56,198 bases of DNA, from NCBI GenBank assembly GCA_019307945.1, contig JAFDIS010000014.1:1-56198 (forward strand). Direction: 5' to 3'. This DNA comes from Deltaproteobacteria bacterium (GTDB taxonomy: Bacteria; Desulfobacterota; DSM-4660; Desulfatiglandales; Desulfatiglandaceae). Shown one piece after another: positions 8,964 to 17,125 of the stretch; the first letter of the stretch is position 1; each line of letters starts with the position of its first letter. The position numbers were made by a program, and so were the translations under genes. The notes under the pieces are model-generated. The model had not been told where the DNA came from. It ran no database searches and saw nothing but the letters and a program-made list of their open reading frames with translations.

Positions 8964-9986
8964 TTATTTGCCGTACTTGGCCATCGTGGCCCTGATGAAG
9001 TCGACGATTTCCGCCCCGTTGAATCCTTTACTATCAAGCTTTTTCACGTAGTTTGTGATGATAGGTTGGACCTTCTTTTTCCACCGGGCCGATTCCCTGG
9101 CGTCCAGGCCGATGATCTGCCCGCCGTGCGAAAGGAAAAAGACGATGCCCTTCAGGTCGCTGCTGTCCCAGGCCTCGCCATGCTTGACCGCCCATTCCCG
9201 GTTTATTCCCTCGATGATTCTCTGAACATCGCCGGGAAGGGCATTCCACTTGTCCTTGTTCATCACCACGAAGAATGTGGTGGTGTATGCCACGGAGAAG
9301 GCCGCCGTGCAGTAATCCGTAACCTCGCCCAATTTCCAACCCTTGTTGGCCTCCCATGGATAGGTGGCGCCGTCCACGGTCCCCTTCTGCAGCATCTGGT
9401 AGCACTCCGGCATGGGCTTGGGAACGGGGGTGGCCCCCAGGGCCTTCTGGACCAGCGCGCTCGTGCCGTGGCCTCTCAGTTTCAGGCCCTTCATATCTTC
9501 CAGCTTACGCACCGCCTTACCCCGGGTGTGAATCAGGCCGGGGCCGTGGGCATGCAGGTACATCACCTTGGTATCCATGAGTTCCTTGGGCATGAACTTA
9601 CGGTAGACCGCGTTGGCCACCGCCGTAGCCACCCGACCGCTCGGATAGCCTAGGGGGAGATCCACGGCTGACATCACCGGGAAACGGCCCCGGGTATAGG
9701 CCAGCACCGAAAGTCCCACGTCGGAGAGCCCCGTCACCACGCCGTCATAGCACTGTCTCGCCTTGGTCAGGGTTTGGCCCGCGTAGTACTCTACTTTGAC
9801 GCGGCCGTTGGTCTGCTTTTCCACTTCTTTGCACCATGCCTCGGCCAGTTTGCTTTGAATGTGGGTGGGAGGGAAAAAATTGCTGTAGGTAAGTTTGACG
9901 GAAGCGGCCTCTGCCTTGAGGGCGCCCATGCTCAAGAATACGAGGCCTACCAATACCGCCAGGCAGCACACGAGTGTTTTTTTCAT
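8964..9986 (-). CDS. dctP: TRAP transporter solute-binding protein DctP
   Basis: 340 residues. The ATG at 9986 follows GAGGAGGAT. A Sec signal peptide (MKKTLVCCLAVLVGLVFLSM to ALKAEA) directs export to the periplasm. The mature protein has KLTYSNFFPPTHIQSKLAEA at the start and the DctP core: GAVDLPLGYPSG-like, KAVRKLEDMKGLKLRGHGTS, and GTVDGATYPWEANKGWKLGE. The conserved arginine that normally contacts the carboxylate lies in KGLKLRG. It binds a solute for the DctQM permease. DctP proteins with the FFPPTH opening often bind aromatic or branched carboxylates, but that is only a hint. Confidence 0.93.
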   Translation of the reverse strand: MKKTLVCCLAVLVGLVFLSMGALKAEAASVKLTYSNFFPPTHIQSKLAEAWCKEVEKQTNGRVKVEYYAGQTLTKARQCYDGVVTGLSDVGLSVLAYTRGRFPVMSAVDLPLGYPSGRVATAVANAVYRKFMPKELMDTKVMYLHAHGPGLIHTRGKAVRKLEDMKGLKLRGHGTSALVQKALGATPVPKPMPECYQMLQKGTVDGATYPWEANKGWKLGEVTDYCTAAFSVAYTTTFFVVMNKDKWNALPGDVQRIIEGINREWAVKHGEAWDSSDLKGIVFFLSHGGQIIGLDARESARWKKKVQPIITNYVKKLDSKGFNGAEIVDFIRATMAKYGK

Positions 9987-10153
9987 CGGGACATCCTCCT
10001 CGCTAAAGGGTGGCATCAAAAAGTAAGGACTATACCCCTGGACCAGAAGTGCGTCGTTCCTTTCACCTCCCTTCACGCCTATACTCCGGGAATCCCGGTC
10101 TATTGGGTTCGTTCCCCCTGTGCTCACAAAACAATCACATTTTAGCTATAAAA

Positions 10154-10182
10154 TAACTACAGTCTACCCCGGTTCCTGTCAA
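10154..10182 (-). promoter_or_regulatory. Candidate promoter of the TRAP operon
   Basis: On the minus strand TTGACA (10182-10177, perfect -35), a 17-base spacer, then TAGTTA (10159-10154). The predicted leader to the dctP ATG is about 160 bases. An AAATGTGAT half-site like the left arm of a CRP/FNR-family operator follows at about 10137, with no matching right arm. Confidence 0.4.
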
Positions 10183-10254
10183 GAAAAAACCCGCCGCGCA
10201 AGGCCGGTCACACCCCGGACCACGGCGATGGGATCTCTGCGCCCCCCCACCCCC

Positions 10255-10283
10255 TTGACGGCTCGATACGACTCGTTTACCCT
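10255..10283 (+). promoter_or_regulatory. Candidate promoter of the small cysteine-rich ORF
   Basis: TTGACG at 10255-10260, 17-base spacer, TACCCT at 10278-10283. Transcription would begin near 10290, about 50 bases before the ATG at 10340. Confidence 0.4.
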
Positions 10284-10339
10284 ATCGGGACCTTGAATCC
10301 TCATGCGAAAGGAGGGGCCGTGAGGCGATCCAAGGCTCC

Positions 10340-10510
10340 ATGAAATTCTGCGATTTCACCTGCCGCCACGCCAAGAGACCCGACGACCCGTCGCTGGACG
10401 GGTCCTGCAGGACCTTTCAGGCAGTCTTCTGCGTCAAAAAAGGCCGCAACGTGCACAAGAACGCGCCCTGCGAGGACAAGGAGCCAAGGTCTTCTCCGTC
10501 CTGTGCTTGA
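10340..10510 (+). CDS. Small cysteine-rich protein (56 aa)
   Basis: An ORF of 56 codons between the divergent TRAP promoter and the purH 3' end. Its start reads MKFCDFTCRHAKRPDD. Cysteines are at residues 4, 8, 23, 31, 44 and 55, and the middle reads GSCRTFQAVFCVKKGR followed by VHKNAPC. The spaced C-x3-C, C-x7-C and late C pattern with many basic residues suggests a metal-binding or redox micro-protein in the cytoplasm; there is no signal peptide. I have a general impression of similar short ORFs in Desulfobacterota but cannot confirm it. A GGAGG sits 24 bases before the ATG, rather far, so the start signal is weak. It is convergent with purH, 23 bp away. Confidence 0.55.
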   Translation: MKFCDFTCRHAKRPDDPSLDGSCRTFQAVFCVKKGRNVHKNAPCEDKEPRSSPSCA

Positions 10511-10533
10511 CTTCTCCCCGGCCCTTGTTGATC

Positions 10534-11133
10534 TCAGGGAGATTCAACGCCCCCAAGGTACCGGCTGATGGCCCCGTCGTACTCGTGGGTGACTTGAAAG
10601 ACCTTGCGCGCGAGTTCGAAACGCGTTTTGAGCGTGGTCTCCCCGCCGGTCTCTTTCATCTCCTCCAGCACCCGCCCATAGTCGGCAGGATCCACCACCA
10701 CGGTCACGTACCGGAAGTTCTTGGCTGAGGAGCGCAGCATGGAAGGCCCTCCGATGTCGATGTTCTCGATTGCCTCCTCCAGCGTGACTCCTTCCCGGGC
10801 CACGGTTTTTTCAAACTGGTAGAGATTCACCACCACGAGATCGATGGGCCGGATGCCGTGTTTTTCCATCATGGCCGCGTGTTCCGGGTTGTCCCGCAAA
10901 CCCAGGAGACCTCCGTGCACCTTGGGATGGAGGGTCTTGACCCGGCCGTCCATCATCTCCGGGAACCCGGTGTACTCGGAAATATCCGTCACCGTTAGGC
11001 CACCCTCTCGCAGGACCCGGGCCGTGCCGCCGGTGGATAGGATCTTTACGCCGTAAGACGAAACGGCCCGGGCGAAGTCCACCACCCCGGTCTTGTCCGT
11101 TACGCTGAATATGGCGGTTTCGATTTTGCCCAT
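10534..11133 (-). CDS. purH: Stand-alone IMP cyclohydrolase (PurH N-terminal domain)
   Basis: 199 residues covering only the MGS-like/IMP cyclohydrolase half of PurH. Motifs are [60 protein letters not shown], and [18 protein letters not shown]. It closes FAICAR to IMP in the last step of purine synthesis. A usual bifunctional PurH is about 510-530 residues and continues into the AICAR formyltransferase domain. Here the frame ends cleanly after AISRYLGG and the following DNA shows no formyltransferase remnant, so this looks like the split form. It has a GGAGGAGGAGG ribosome site and a good promoter. Confidence 0.92.
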   Translation of the reverse strand: MGKIETAIFSVTDKTGVVDFARAVSSYGVKILSTGGTARVLREGGLTVTDISEYTGFPEMMDGRVKTLHPKVHGGLLGLRDNPEHAAMMEKHGIRPIDLVVVNLYQFEKTVAREGVTLEEAIENIDIGGPSMLRSSAKNFRYVTVVVDPADYGRVLEEMKETGGETTLKTRFELARKVFQVTHEYDGAISRYLGGVESP

Positions 11134-11177
11134 GGCCTCCTCCTCCGGAAAATCTTCAGATTCTGCCGTTTAGTTCC

Positions 11178-11206
11178 TCTATAAAGCAAACCCCGCCATT
11201 TATCAA
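11178..11206 (-). promoter_or_regulatory. Sigma-70 promoter of purH
   Basis: On the minus strand TTGATA (11206-11201), exactly 17 bases, then TATAGA (11183-11178). The predicted start near 11171 gives a ~38-base leader carrying the purine-rich ribosome site. No PurR box or purine riboswitch is seen. Confidence 0.6.
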
Positions 11207-11428
11207 GTGTGCAGGAGTAACGGACCCTCATCCTACCCAGGACCGAAGGCCCGGCATTTGAGGATCTCCAGAAGGTTTCCGTTGGCTTTTTCCGGGGACC
11301 CACTATTTTTCTTTGAACCCTCCAAAGTCCCCGTGCTATGTTGAGGGCGAAATCCCTCTCCCTTGACGACACGGGTCCAGGCCCTTCCCGAAGGCCGGAG
11401 TTTTTGAGACATCTGCACGAGAGGCACC

Positions 11429-12658
11429 ATGGACACGGCGGGGAAAATAGCGTTTGTAAATGGAAAACTTAGTGTCCCGGATCACCCGGTGATCCCTTAT
11501 ATCGAAGGCGATGGTATCGGCCCCGATATATGGAAGGCCGCGGTGATGGTCCTGGACCATGCCGTCCGCCTGTGTTGGGGGGAGAAGCGCGGAATCCGCT
11601 GGCTGGAAGTCCTGGCTGGTGAGAAGGCATACAGGGAGACGGGACAATGGCTCCCGCACGAAACCGTGGAGACCTTGCTGGACTTTCGCGTGGGCATAAA
11701 GGGACCCCTGAGCACGCCGGTGGCCGGCGGGATTAGGAGCCTCAACGTTGCGCTGCGGCGGGAATTGAACCTTTACGCCTGCGTTCGTCCGGTAAAATAC
11801 TTTCCCGGAGTGCCCAGTCCGGTGCGCAAGCCTGAAAAGGTGGACATGGTGGTTTTCCGGGAAAACACGGAAGACGTCTATGCTGGATTCGAACTCGAAG
11901 CGGGCGGGAAAGAAACAGTACGTCTCATCACCCATCTGGGCCGGGAGTACGGGTGGAGGATCGCCCGGGATTCCGGCCTGGGGATCAAGCCCATCAGCCG
12001 GTCGGCCACGCGGCGCCTCGTACGCGCGGCGCTCGATTACGCGGTGGCCCGAGACAGGCGCAGCGTCACCCTGGTCCACAAGGGGAACATCCAGAAATTC
12101 ACCGAAGGGGCCTTCCGAAACTGGGGATACGAACTCTGCCGGGAGGAATTCGGCGGTGTTGCCGTGACCTGGGAAGAGTGCGGCGGCCATCCCCCCCCAG
12201 GCAAGATTCTTGTGAAGGATACGATCGCGGACATCTTTTTCCAGCAGGTCCTCACACGACCCGAGGAGTTCGATCTCATCGCCACCATGAACCTGAACGG
12301 GGATTACATCTCAGACGCCCTGGCCGCGCAGGTGGGAGGCGTGGGCATGGCACCAGGCGCCAATATCAACTACGAGGACGGCTACGCCCTTTTCGAAGCG
12401 ACCCACGGAACCGCGCCCAAGTACGCGGGCCTGGACAAGGTGAATCCCTCTTCCCTGATCCTGAGCGGCGTCCTCATGCTGGAGCACTTGGGATGGGCCG
12501 ATGCAGCCCGCCTCATAGAACAGGGACTCGTGCGGACCTTTGCCGAACGCCGGGTCACCTATGATCTCGCCCGGCTGATGGAAGGCGCTTGCGAGTTGTC
12601 CTGCTCAGGGTTTGCCGAACGGGTATGCAAAAACATGGAAGGGCCCGAACGCATCTGA
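11429..12658 (+). CDS. icd: NADP-dependent isocitrate dehydrogenase
   Basis: 409 residues, close to E. coli Icd in length. It has [14 protein letters not shown], the substrate loop [20 protein letters not shown] (with the serine phosphorylated by AceK in E. coli), [45 protein letters not shown] and [17 protein letters not shown]. The Lys-Tyr in PKYAG and the Tyr and Arg in VTYDLARL are the NADP-specifying positions, so the cofactor is NADP. It converts isocitrate to 2-oxoglutarate. A flavodoxin-like gene follows after 12 bases and is likely co-transcribed. No AceK is seen in the window. Confidence 0.95.
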   Translation: MDTAGKIAFVNGKLSVPDHPVIPYIEGDGIGPDIWKAAVMVLDHAVRLCWGEKRGIRWLEVLAGEKAYRETGQWLPHETVETLLDFRVGIKGPLSTPVAGGIRSLNVALRRELNLYACVRPVKYFPGVPSPVRKPEKVDMVVFRENTEDVYAGFELEAGGKETVRLITHLGREYGWRIARDSGLGIKPISRSATRRLVRAALDYAVARDRRSVTLVHKGNIQKFTEGAFRNWGYELCREEFGGVAVTWEECGGHPPPGKILVKDTIADIFFQQVLTRPEEFDLIATMNLNGDYISDALAAQVGGVGMAPGANINYEDGYALFEATHGTAPKYAGLDKVNPSSLILSGVLMLEHLGWADAARLIEQGLVRTFAERRVTYDLARLMEGACELSCSGFAERVCKNMEGPERI

Positions 12659-12670
12659 AAGGGACGCGCC

Positions 12671-13132
12671 ATGTGCCGCATCCTTGTGATCTATCACTCC
12701 CAGACGGGAAACACGGAAAAAATGGCCCGGGAAGTGGCCCGGGGGGCGGATGCCGTTGACGGTGTATCGGCCACGCTTCTGAGTGCGTCAGCGGCCGGCA
12801 TCGAGGACCTGCTCGCCTGCGACGGCATCGTGATCGGATCGCCGGAGTATTTCGGGTACATGGCCGGTATGGTCAAGGACTTCTTCGACCGGACCTATGA
12901 ACCGGCCAGGGGCAGACGGGAAGTATTCAGGAAGCCTTACGGGGTGTTCATCAGCGCGGGAAACGACGGCTCGGGTGCATTACGGAGTATCGAGCGGATC
13001 TGCCTGGGCTACCCCTTCAAAAAGGTCCTGGAGCCCCTGGTTGCCGTGGGATGCGTGGACGAATCGGTCCTTTCCCGCTGCCGTGAACTGGGTATGACCA
13101 TCGCCGCGGGGTGCGAGGCGGGAATATACTGA
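12671..13132 (+). CDS. Flavodoxin-family protein
   Basis: 153 residues. The FMN phosphate loop is YHSQTGNTEKMAREVARG near the N-terminus. IGSPEYFGYMAGMVKDFFDR carries the second flavin loop, and VFISAGNDGSGALRSIERI follows. This matches flavodoxin/NADPH-dependent FMN reductase-like proteins of the WrbA side of the family. It is cytoplasmic and probably an electron carrier or quinone/flavin reductase. It lies 12 bases behind icd, which makes NADPH; this suggests but does not prove a functional link. Confidence 0.85.
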   Translation: MCRILVIYHSQTGNTEKMAREVARGADAVDGVSATLLSASAAGIEDLLACDGIVIGSPEYFGYMAGMVKDFFDRTYEPARGRREVFRKPYGVFISAGNDGSGALRSIERICLGYPFKKVLEPLVAVGCVDESVLSRCRELGMTIAAGCEAGIY

Positions 13133-13163
13133 AATCCGATGCAGAGCAACAGTATTCGGTCTC

Positions 13164-13586
13164 TCAGTTTTTCTCCGGGTCCGTGTCCTTGGGCAGTGGA
13201 AACTTAAAGAAAGGTACGCCCTCCTTTTCCAGGATCTTCTCCTCCTCGGCCGTGGCCGACCCCCGGATGTTTCGGCGCTCCTTCACCCCGTACTGCATCT
13301 TGAGGGCCTCTGCAGCGAACCTGGGGCCCACATCCTCGAAATTCTCCTTCACATAGTTCACGATTTCCCTGGCCAGTCTGCGGTAGTCGATGGCCTCCCG
13401 GGAGACACCTTCCGGGGCCTGGGACTTTTTCACGGCCACCGGGGAAAGGACGCGCCTGACCGCCGTGTCGTCGCAGTAAGGACAACGAACCAGGTCCCGC
13501 GCCAATTGCTCCTCGAAGGCCTCTCCGCTGTCGAACCATCCCTCGAAGAGATGTCCGGCACTGCATTCCAGATCAAAGGCAATCAT
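13164..13586 (-). CDS. DUF1178 family protein
   Basis: 140 residues. The N-terminus MIAFDLECSAGHLFEGWF followed by VRCPYCDDTAVRRVLSPVAV gives a rubredoxin/zinc-ribbon-like pattern with Cys at about residue 8 and a later C-x2-C. The C-terminal half has NYVKENFEDVGPRFAAEA and KERRNIRGSATAEEEKIL, both DUF1178 hallmarks. The function is unknown; a metal-bound regulatory role is often guessed. It starts 3 bases after the endonuclease IV stop, so it is the third gene of the HTH-cupin/nfo operon. Confidence 0.88.
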   Translation of the reverse strand: MIAFDLECSAGHLFEGWFDSGEAFEEQLARDLVRCPYCDDTAVRRVLSPVAVKKSQAPEGVSREAIDYRRLAREIVNYVKENFEDVGPRFAAEALKMQYGVKERRNIRGSATAEEEKILEKEGVPFFKFPLPKDTDPEKN

Positions 13587-13589
13587 GGC

Positions 13590-14453
13590 CTAACCATTCG
13601 TCTCCAGCATCCTGAGCGTGCGCATGTTCACAACGTCCATGTCCGTCCCTTTCGGGTCCTTGTCCTTGGGCGTCTCCAGGATAAAAGGCGTGTCACGGAA
13701 CAGCCGATCCTGCATGAAAAACCCAAAACCCCGCGCTCCGATACATCCTTGCCCGATATGGGCGTGCCGGTCGACCCGGGATCCCGCCTCCCGCCTTGAG
13801 TCATTGACGTGCACGACCTTCAAGCGCTCCAGACCGATCTCTTTCTCAAAGGCCGCCATCAAGTCTTCGTACCCTGCCCTGCTCCTGAAATCATACCCGG
13901 CCGCAAAAACGTGGCAGGTATCCAGGCACACCCCCATCCTGTCCGGAGCACCCACCCGCTCCAGAATGACGGCCAGGTGCTCGAAACGATGCCCGAGTCC
14001 GGTTCCCTGCCCGGCCGTGGTCTCCAACAGGATCATCACGGGGACCGCGGGGGTCCTGCGAAGCACATGTCCGATCCCCTCGGCGATTCTTCGAAGGCCG
14101 AGGTCCGTCCCGGTTCCCAGGTGAGCCCCCGGGTGCATCACGAGGTACGGGATCTCGAGCCTCGCGGACCGCTTCACCTCATCTTCCAGGGCCGCAAGGG
14201 ATTTTTCCCTTACGTCGTTTCGCGGCGATGCCAGATTAATAAGGTAACTCACATGGGCCGCTACCGGCTCCACGCCGGTCTGCGCCCGTGCCTCCCGGAA
14301 CCGTATCACCTCCGCCTGAGAGAGCGCACCGACCTCCCAGCGACTGGTGCCCCGCGTGAACACCTGCACCACCCGGCAGCCGGCCTGCCGACCCCGCAGC
14401 AGGGCCTTTTCCAGCCCGCCGGCCACGGACATGTGGGCCCCCAAACGCGGCAT
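13590..14453 (-). CDS. nfo: Endonuclease IV (apurinic/apyrimidinic endonuclease)
   Basis: 287 residues, the family length. It has the LGAHMSVAGGLEKAL start, VVQVFTRGTSRW, VAAHVSYLINLASP, YLVMHPGAHLGTG, ILLETTAGQG, GVCLDTCHVFAAGYD, VVHVNDSRREAGSRVDRHAHIGQG and PFILETP. Together these supply the three-zinc site of the TIM barrel. It cuts 5' of abasic sites in base-excision repair. One variation is FTRGTSRW where the common form is F-x-K-N/S-x-R-x-W. It starts one base after the stop of the HTH-cupin gene and three before DUF1178. Confidence 0.95.
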   Translation of the reverse strand: MPRLGAHMSVAGGLEKALLRGRQAGCRVVQVFTRGTSRWEVGALSQAEVIRFREARAQTGVEPVAAHVSYLINLASPRNDVREKSLAALEDEVKRSARLEIPYLVMHPGAHLGTGTDLGLRRIAEGIGHVLRRTPAVPVMILLETTAGQGTGLGHRFEHLAVILERVGAPDRMGVCLDTCHVFAAGYDFRSRAGYEDLMAAFEKEIGLERLKVVHVNDSRREAGSRVDRHAHIGQGCIGARGFGFFMQDRLFRDTPFILETPKDKDPKGTDMDVVNMRTLRMLETNG

Positions 14454-14454
14454 C

Positions 14455-15153
14455 CTATCTTTCGGCGTAAAGGACCGCCAGTATCCGGGTCACCCGATCC
14501 CCGTGGCACTTGACCAGGTGTGGCACCGTGGAATCGTAATAGATGGCGTCTCCGGGTTGAAGCACATGGACCTCTTCTTCCAGCCGGACCTCCATCTCGC
14601 CTTCCAGGACGTAGATAAACTCCTGTCCGTCGTGGGCTGAGCGCTCCTCTTCCGTAGCAGAGGGCTCCAGCGTCACCAAGAAAGGCTCCATGTGACGATC
14701 CTTCTTGTGGGGCGCCAGGGCCTCATACTGGTAACCGTAATGGTCGGATTTCGTGGAATCGTACCGGGATATGACCCTGCGCTCCGTCCCCCGAACGATG
14801 GTGTAGGACCGAACCTCATCCCCGGAGATAAAATAGCCCATCTTCATCTCCAAGGCCTTGGCCAGTTTGATGACGGTACCCAGGGGCGGCGCGAAGCTTC
14901 CCTCTTCGATCTGCTGCAACGTGCCGAGATCGATCCCCGTCCTCTTTTCGATATCCTCCAGGCTCAACCCTCTGGCCTGCCGGGCCTTGCGGACCCGTTC
15001 GCCCACATGGGCCTCCAGGGAGTCCTCTTCCACGGCCGTGGGGCCGATGTCGTCCATGAAGGCCTTCTCTTCATCCTTCCTACCCAGTTGTTCACTGATC
15101 TCCGTCAGGAAGTCCTGGTAGGCGTCTCTTTCCTGCTCTTTTTCTTTCGCCAT
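14455..15153 (-). CDS. HTH-XRE transcriptional regulator with C-terminal cupin
   Basis: 232 residues from the ATG at 15153, which follows GGAAGAAG; an in-frame GTG at 15168 is possible. The first ~45 residues are charged and helical. An XRE helix-turn-helix follows (VGERVRKARQARGLSLEDIE, GIDLGTLQQIEEGSFAPP), then a cupin barrel (HDGQEFIYVLEGEMEVRLEE, VLQPGDAIYYDSTVPHLVKC) with ligand-binding histidines. Such proteins sense small molecules and repress or activate nearby genes. It leads the operon with nfo and DUF1178, so it may control itself; the ligand is unknown. Confidence 0.88.
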   Translation of the reverse strand: MAKEKEQERDAYQDFLTEISEQLGRKDEEKAFMDDIGPTAVEEDSLEAHVGERVRKARQARGLSLEDIEKRTGIDLGTLQQIEEGSFAPPLGTVIKLAKALEMKMGYFISGDEVRSYTIVRGTERRVISRYDSTKSDHYGYQYEALAPHKKDRHMEPFLVTLEPSATEEERSAHDGQEFIYVLEGEMEVRLEEEVHVLQPGDAIYYDSTVPHLVKCHGDRVTRILAVLYAER

Positions 15154-15276
15154 GTTCTTCTTCCGCACCGTTGTGGAGTTTTACCGCTGTCCGTCCCCTC
15201 CCCATGTCACCGTGTCGTAGGCCGGAACCATGCGATGGTTCCACGGGATGGAGGGGGCCGGGGCCCCTATGCTGCG

Positions 15277-15483
15277 TCAGGCCTCCAGGAGAAAGATAAC
15301 TTCCATCCTGACGCGATATTCCGAAATCCGGTTGTCCTCCACGGCCACACGCTGTTCCAGAACCCGAAGGCCCGTGATATTCCGCAGCGTGCGATTGGCC
15401 CTTTCGAAGCCCGCCTTGATGGCCTCCTCGAAGCTCACGGGGGAAGCCGCGATGATCTCGGTCACCCTTGCCACGCGTTCCAT
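15277..15483 (-). CDS. Dodecin family protein
   Basis: 68 residues, the normal dodecin length. It reads RVTEIIAASPVSFEEAIKAG then ERANRTLRNITGLRVLEQRV and ISEYRVRMEVIFLLE, the beta-alpha-beta-beta fold that assembles into a 12-mer. Dodecins store or buffer flavins or coenzyme A. The position usually holding the flavin-stacking tryptophan (T-x-x-x-x-W-x-V) here reads ITGLRVLEQ, so the ligand may not be the flavin sandwich seen in archaeal members. It appears monocistronic. Confidence 0.88.
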   Translation of the reverse strand: MERVARVTEIIAASPVSFEEAIKAGFERANRTLRNITGLRVLEQRVAVEDNRISEYRVRMEVIFLLEA

Positions 15484-15600
15484 TCCCTGCGCCCCTCCTT
15501 TGACCTGTCCCTCATGCCCGGGGACCTGCCGCGAAGCCTGAGGTCCCGTTTATCTTGAAATAACAGAGCCCGCGCACCGCTGGCCCACTTTTTTCTCACC

Positions 15601-15629
15601 TTGACACGTTTTTCACCTAAAATTATTAT
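15601..15629 (+). promoter_or_regulatory. Strong sigma-70 promoter of the LOG-protein/rsmG operon
   Basis: TTGACA at 15601-15606 (perfect), exactly 17 bases, TATTAT at 15624-15629 (five of six). It sits in a visibly A+T-rich patch. The leader to the ATG at 15765 is about 130 bases with no clear structured element. Confidence 0.65.
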
Positions 15630-15764
15630 GTTAAACGATTTCAAAGAAAATCGGAACCCTAAAATACCGCAAGTTCTCGGCCGGACCGGACGCAGAGCCC
15701 TCACGGGAGTTCTTCGGCCGGCTCACTACCCTTCACCCGGATCGCAGGAAAGGAACCACTGCCC

Positions 15765-16418
15765 ATGCACGAAAAACAATTTCTTGTGGACGAGCTGACC
15801 CTCAAGGACTCATGGAGGATGTTTCACATCTTGGCGGAGTTCGTGGAGGGCTTCGAGGTGATGCCCGAGGTCTACCCCGCAGTCACCATTTTCGGCTCAT
15901 CCCGCAAGCGCCCCAAGAGCAAAGACTACAGGATGACACTGCGCACCGCCCGCCTGCTCGTGGAAAACGGGTTCAACGTGATTTCGGGCGGAGGTCCGGG
16001 GATCATGGAGGCCGCCAACAAAGGCGCGGCCGAGGCCGGCGGCAAGTCCGTGGGACTTCACATCAAACTTCCCAACGAACAACAACCCAACAAGTACGCC
16101 AATGTGAGATTGGGCTACAAGTATTTCTTCGTAAGAAAAGTGATGTTCATCAAGTACGCCGTAGCCTACATCATCCTGCCTGGGGGCTTCGGGACCCTGG
16201 ACGAGCTCTTCGAGGCCCTCACTCTGATCCAGACCCAGAAAATCAAGCCTTTTCCCGTAGTCCTCCTCAACCGCGGTTTCTGGGAGGGGCTCCTGGAATG
16301 GTTCAAGGACACTCTTGTCCGGGAAAGGACCGTTTCGGAGGACGACCTGGAGATCTTCTCCGTCGTGGACACCCCTGAAGAAGCGGTAAACATCATCAAG
16401 AAGACGGTGGTGGTTTGA
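15765..16418 (+). CDS. LOG family (TIGR00730-type) Rossmann-fold protein
   Basis: 217 residues. Signature elements are VTIFGSSRKRPKSKDY, the nucleotide-binding NVISGGGPGIMEAANKGA, and the catalytic ILPGGFGTLDELFEALTLIQ (PGGxGTxxE). Members act as cytokinin riboside monophosphate phosphoribohydrolases or related nucleotide-salvage enzymes; in most bacteria the true substrate is unclear. It is cytoplasmic, with no signal peptide. Its TGA overlaps the TTG start of rsmG by 4 bases. Confidence 0.9.
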   Translation: MHEKQFLVDELTLKDSWRMFHILAEFVEGFEVMPEVYPAVTIFGSSRKRPKSKDYRMTLRTARLLVENGFNVISGGGPGIMEAANKGAAEAGGKSVGLHIKLPNEQQPNKYANVRLGYKYFFVRKVMFIKYAVAYIILPGGFGTLDELFEALTLIQTQKIKPFPVVLLNRGFWEGLLEWFKDTLVRERTVSEDDLEIFSVVDTPEEAVNIIKKTVVV

Positions 16419-17125
16419 AAAAGCCCCAGGTCCGCCTAGAGGATTACGCCTCCTGGGTGAAGGCCATGAACATCCCGCTGACGGCCCGTCGCGCCGACCT
16501 CCTCCGCCGCTACCTGGACGAACTGTGGGAGTGGAACCTCAAGTTCAATCTCGTGGGGGTCTCTTCATACCGGCGCGTGCTCGAAGAACTCCTGCTTGAC
16601 TCTCTCGTACCCGCACCATACCTGTCTCCTCGGGGAGACATCCTTGATGTGGGCTCCGGCGCGGGATTCCCGGCCATCCCCCTTGCTGTCTGCCGACCCG
16701 ACCTGCATATGAATCTGGTCGAGCCCTCCGCGAGAAAAGCGGCGTTCCTGCGCCATTGTGCCCGGACCCTGGGCCTTGACACAGTTCGCGTGCAGGAGGC
16801 CCGGATCGAGGACCTGCCACCTGCGCCGGCCCATGGCGGGTACCACGTAGTGACGGCCCGGGCCGTGGCGCCACTGGAAAAGATCATCGGGTGGTGCGCT
16901 CCTCACCTCCACCCGGATGGGCGAATGTTCTGCTTTCAGGGGGATCGCCCGGATCGGGTGATCACGAGGAGCCGGCAAGCTATGAGCGACGCGGGTCTTC
17001 GTATCAGGGAGCGCGTGGCCTACCATCTGCCGGGGGACAGGCCCCTGCGTCACCTGCTGATTCTTTCCCGCGTCCCCGCCCCCCCGCACCTGAAACAAGG
17101 CCTCGGGGACGCGGTCAGGCCTTAA
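16415..17125 (+). CDS. rsmG: 16S rRNA (guanine-N7)-methyltransferase RsmG
   Basis: 236 residues if the TTG at 16415, overlapping the previous stop, is the start; no ATG lies nearer than the one preceding NIPLTARR. Evidence includes LWEWNLKFNLVGVSSYRRVL, the SAM loop ILDVGSGAGFPAIPLAV, LVEPSARKAAFLRHCARTLG and VVTARAVAPLEKII. It methylates the N7 of G527-equivalent in the 530 loop of 16S rRNA. Here it sits with a LOG protein instead of the usual mnmG/parA neighbourhood. Its 3' end overlaps the convergent TetR gene by 11 bases. Confidence 0.92.
   Translation: MKKPQVRLEDYASWVKAMNIPLTARRADLLRRYLDELWEWNLKFNLVGVSSYRRVLEELLLDSLVPAPYLSPRGDILDVGSGAGFPAIPLAVCRPDLHMNLVEPSARKAAFLRHCARTLGLDTVRVQEARIEDLPPAPAHGGYHVVTARAVAPLEKIIGWCAPHLHPDGRMFCFQGDRPDRVITRSRQAMSDAGLRIRERVAYHLPGDRPLRHLLILSRVPAPPHLKQGLGDAVRP

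Noticed and set aside
10120-10145. CRP/FNR-type operator before dctP
   Set aside because: Only the left half (AAATGTGAT) matches; the right arm is absent, so it is not listed as a site.
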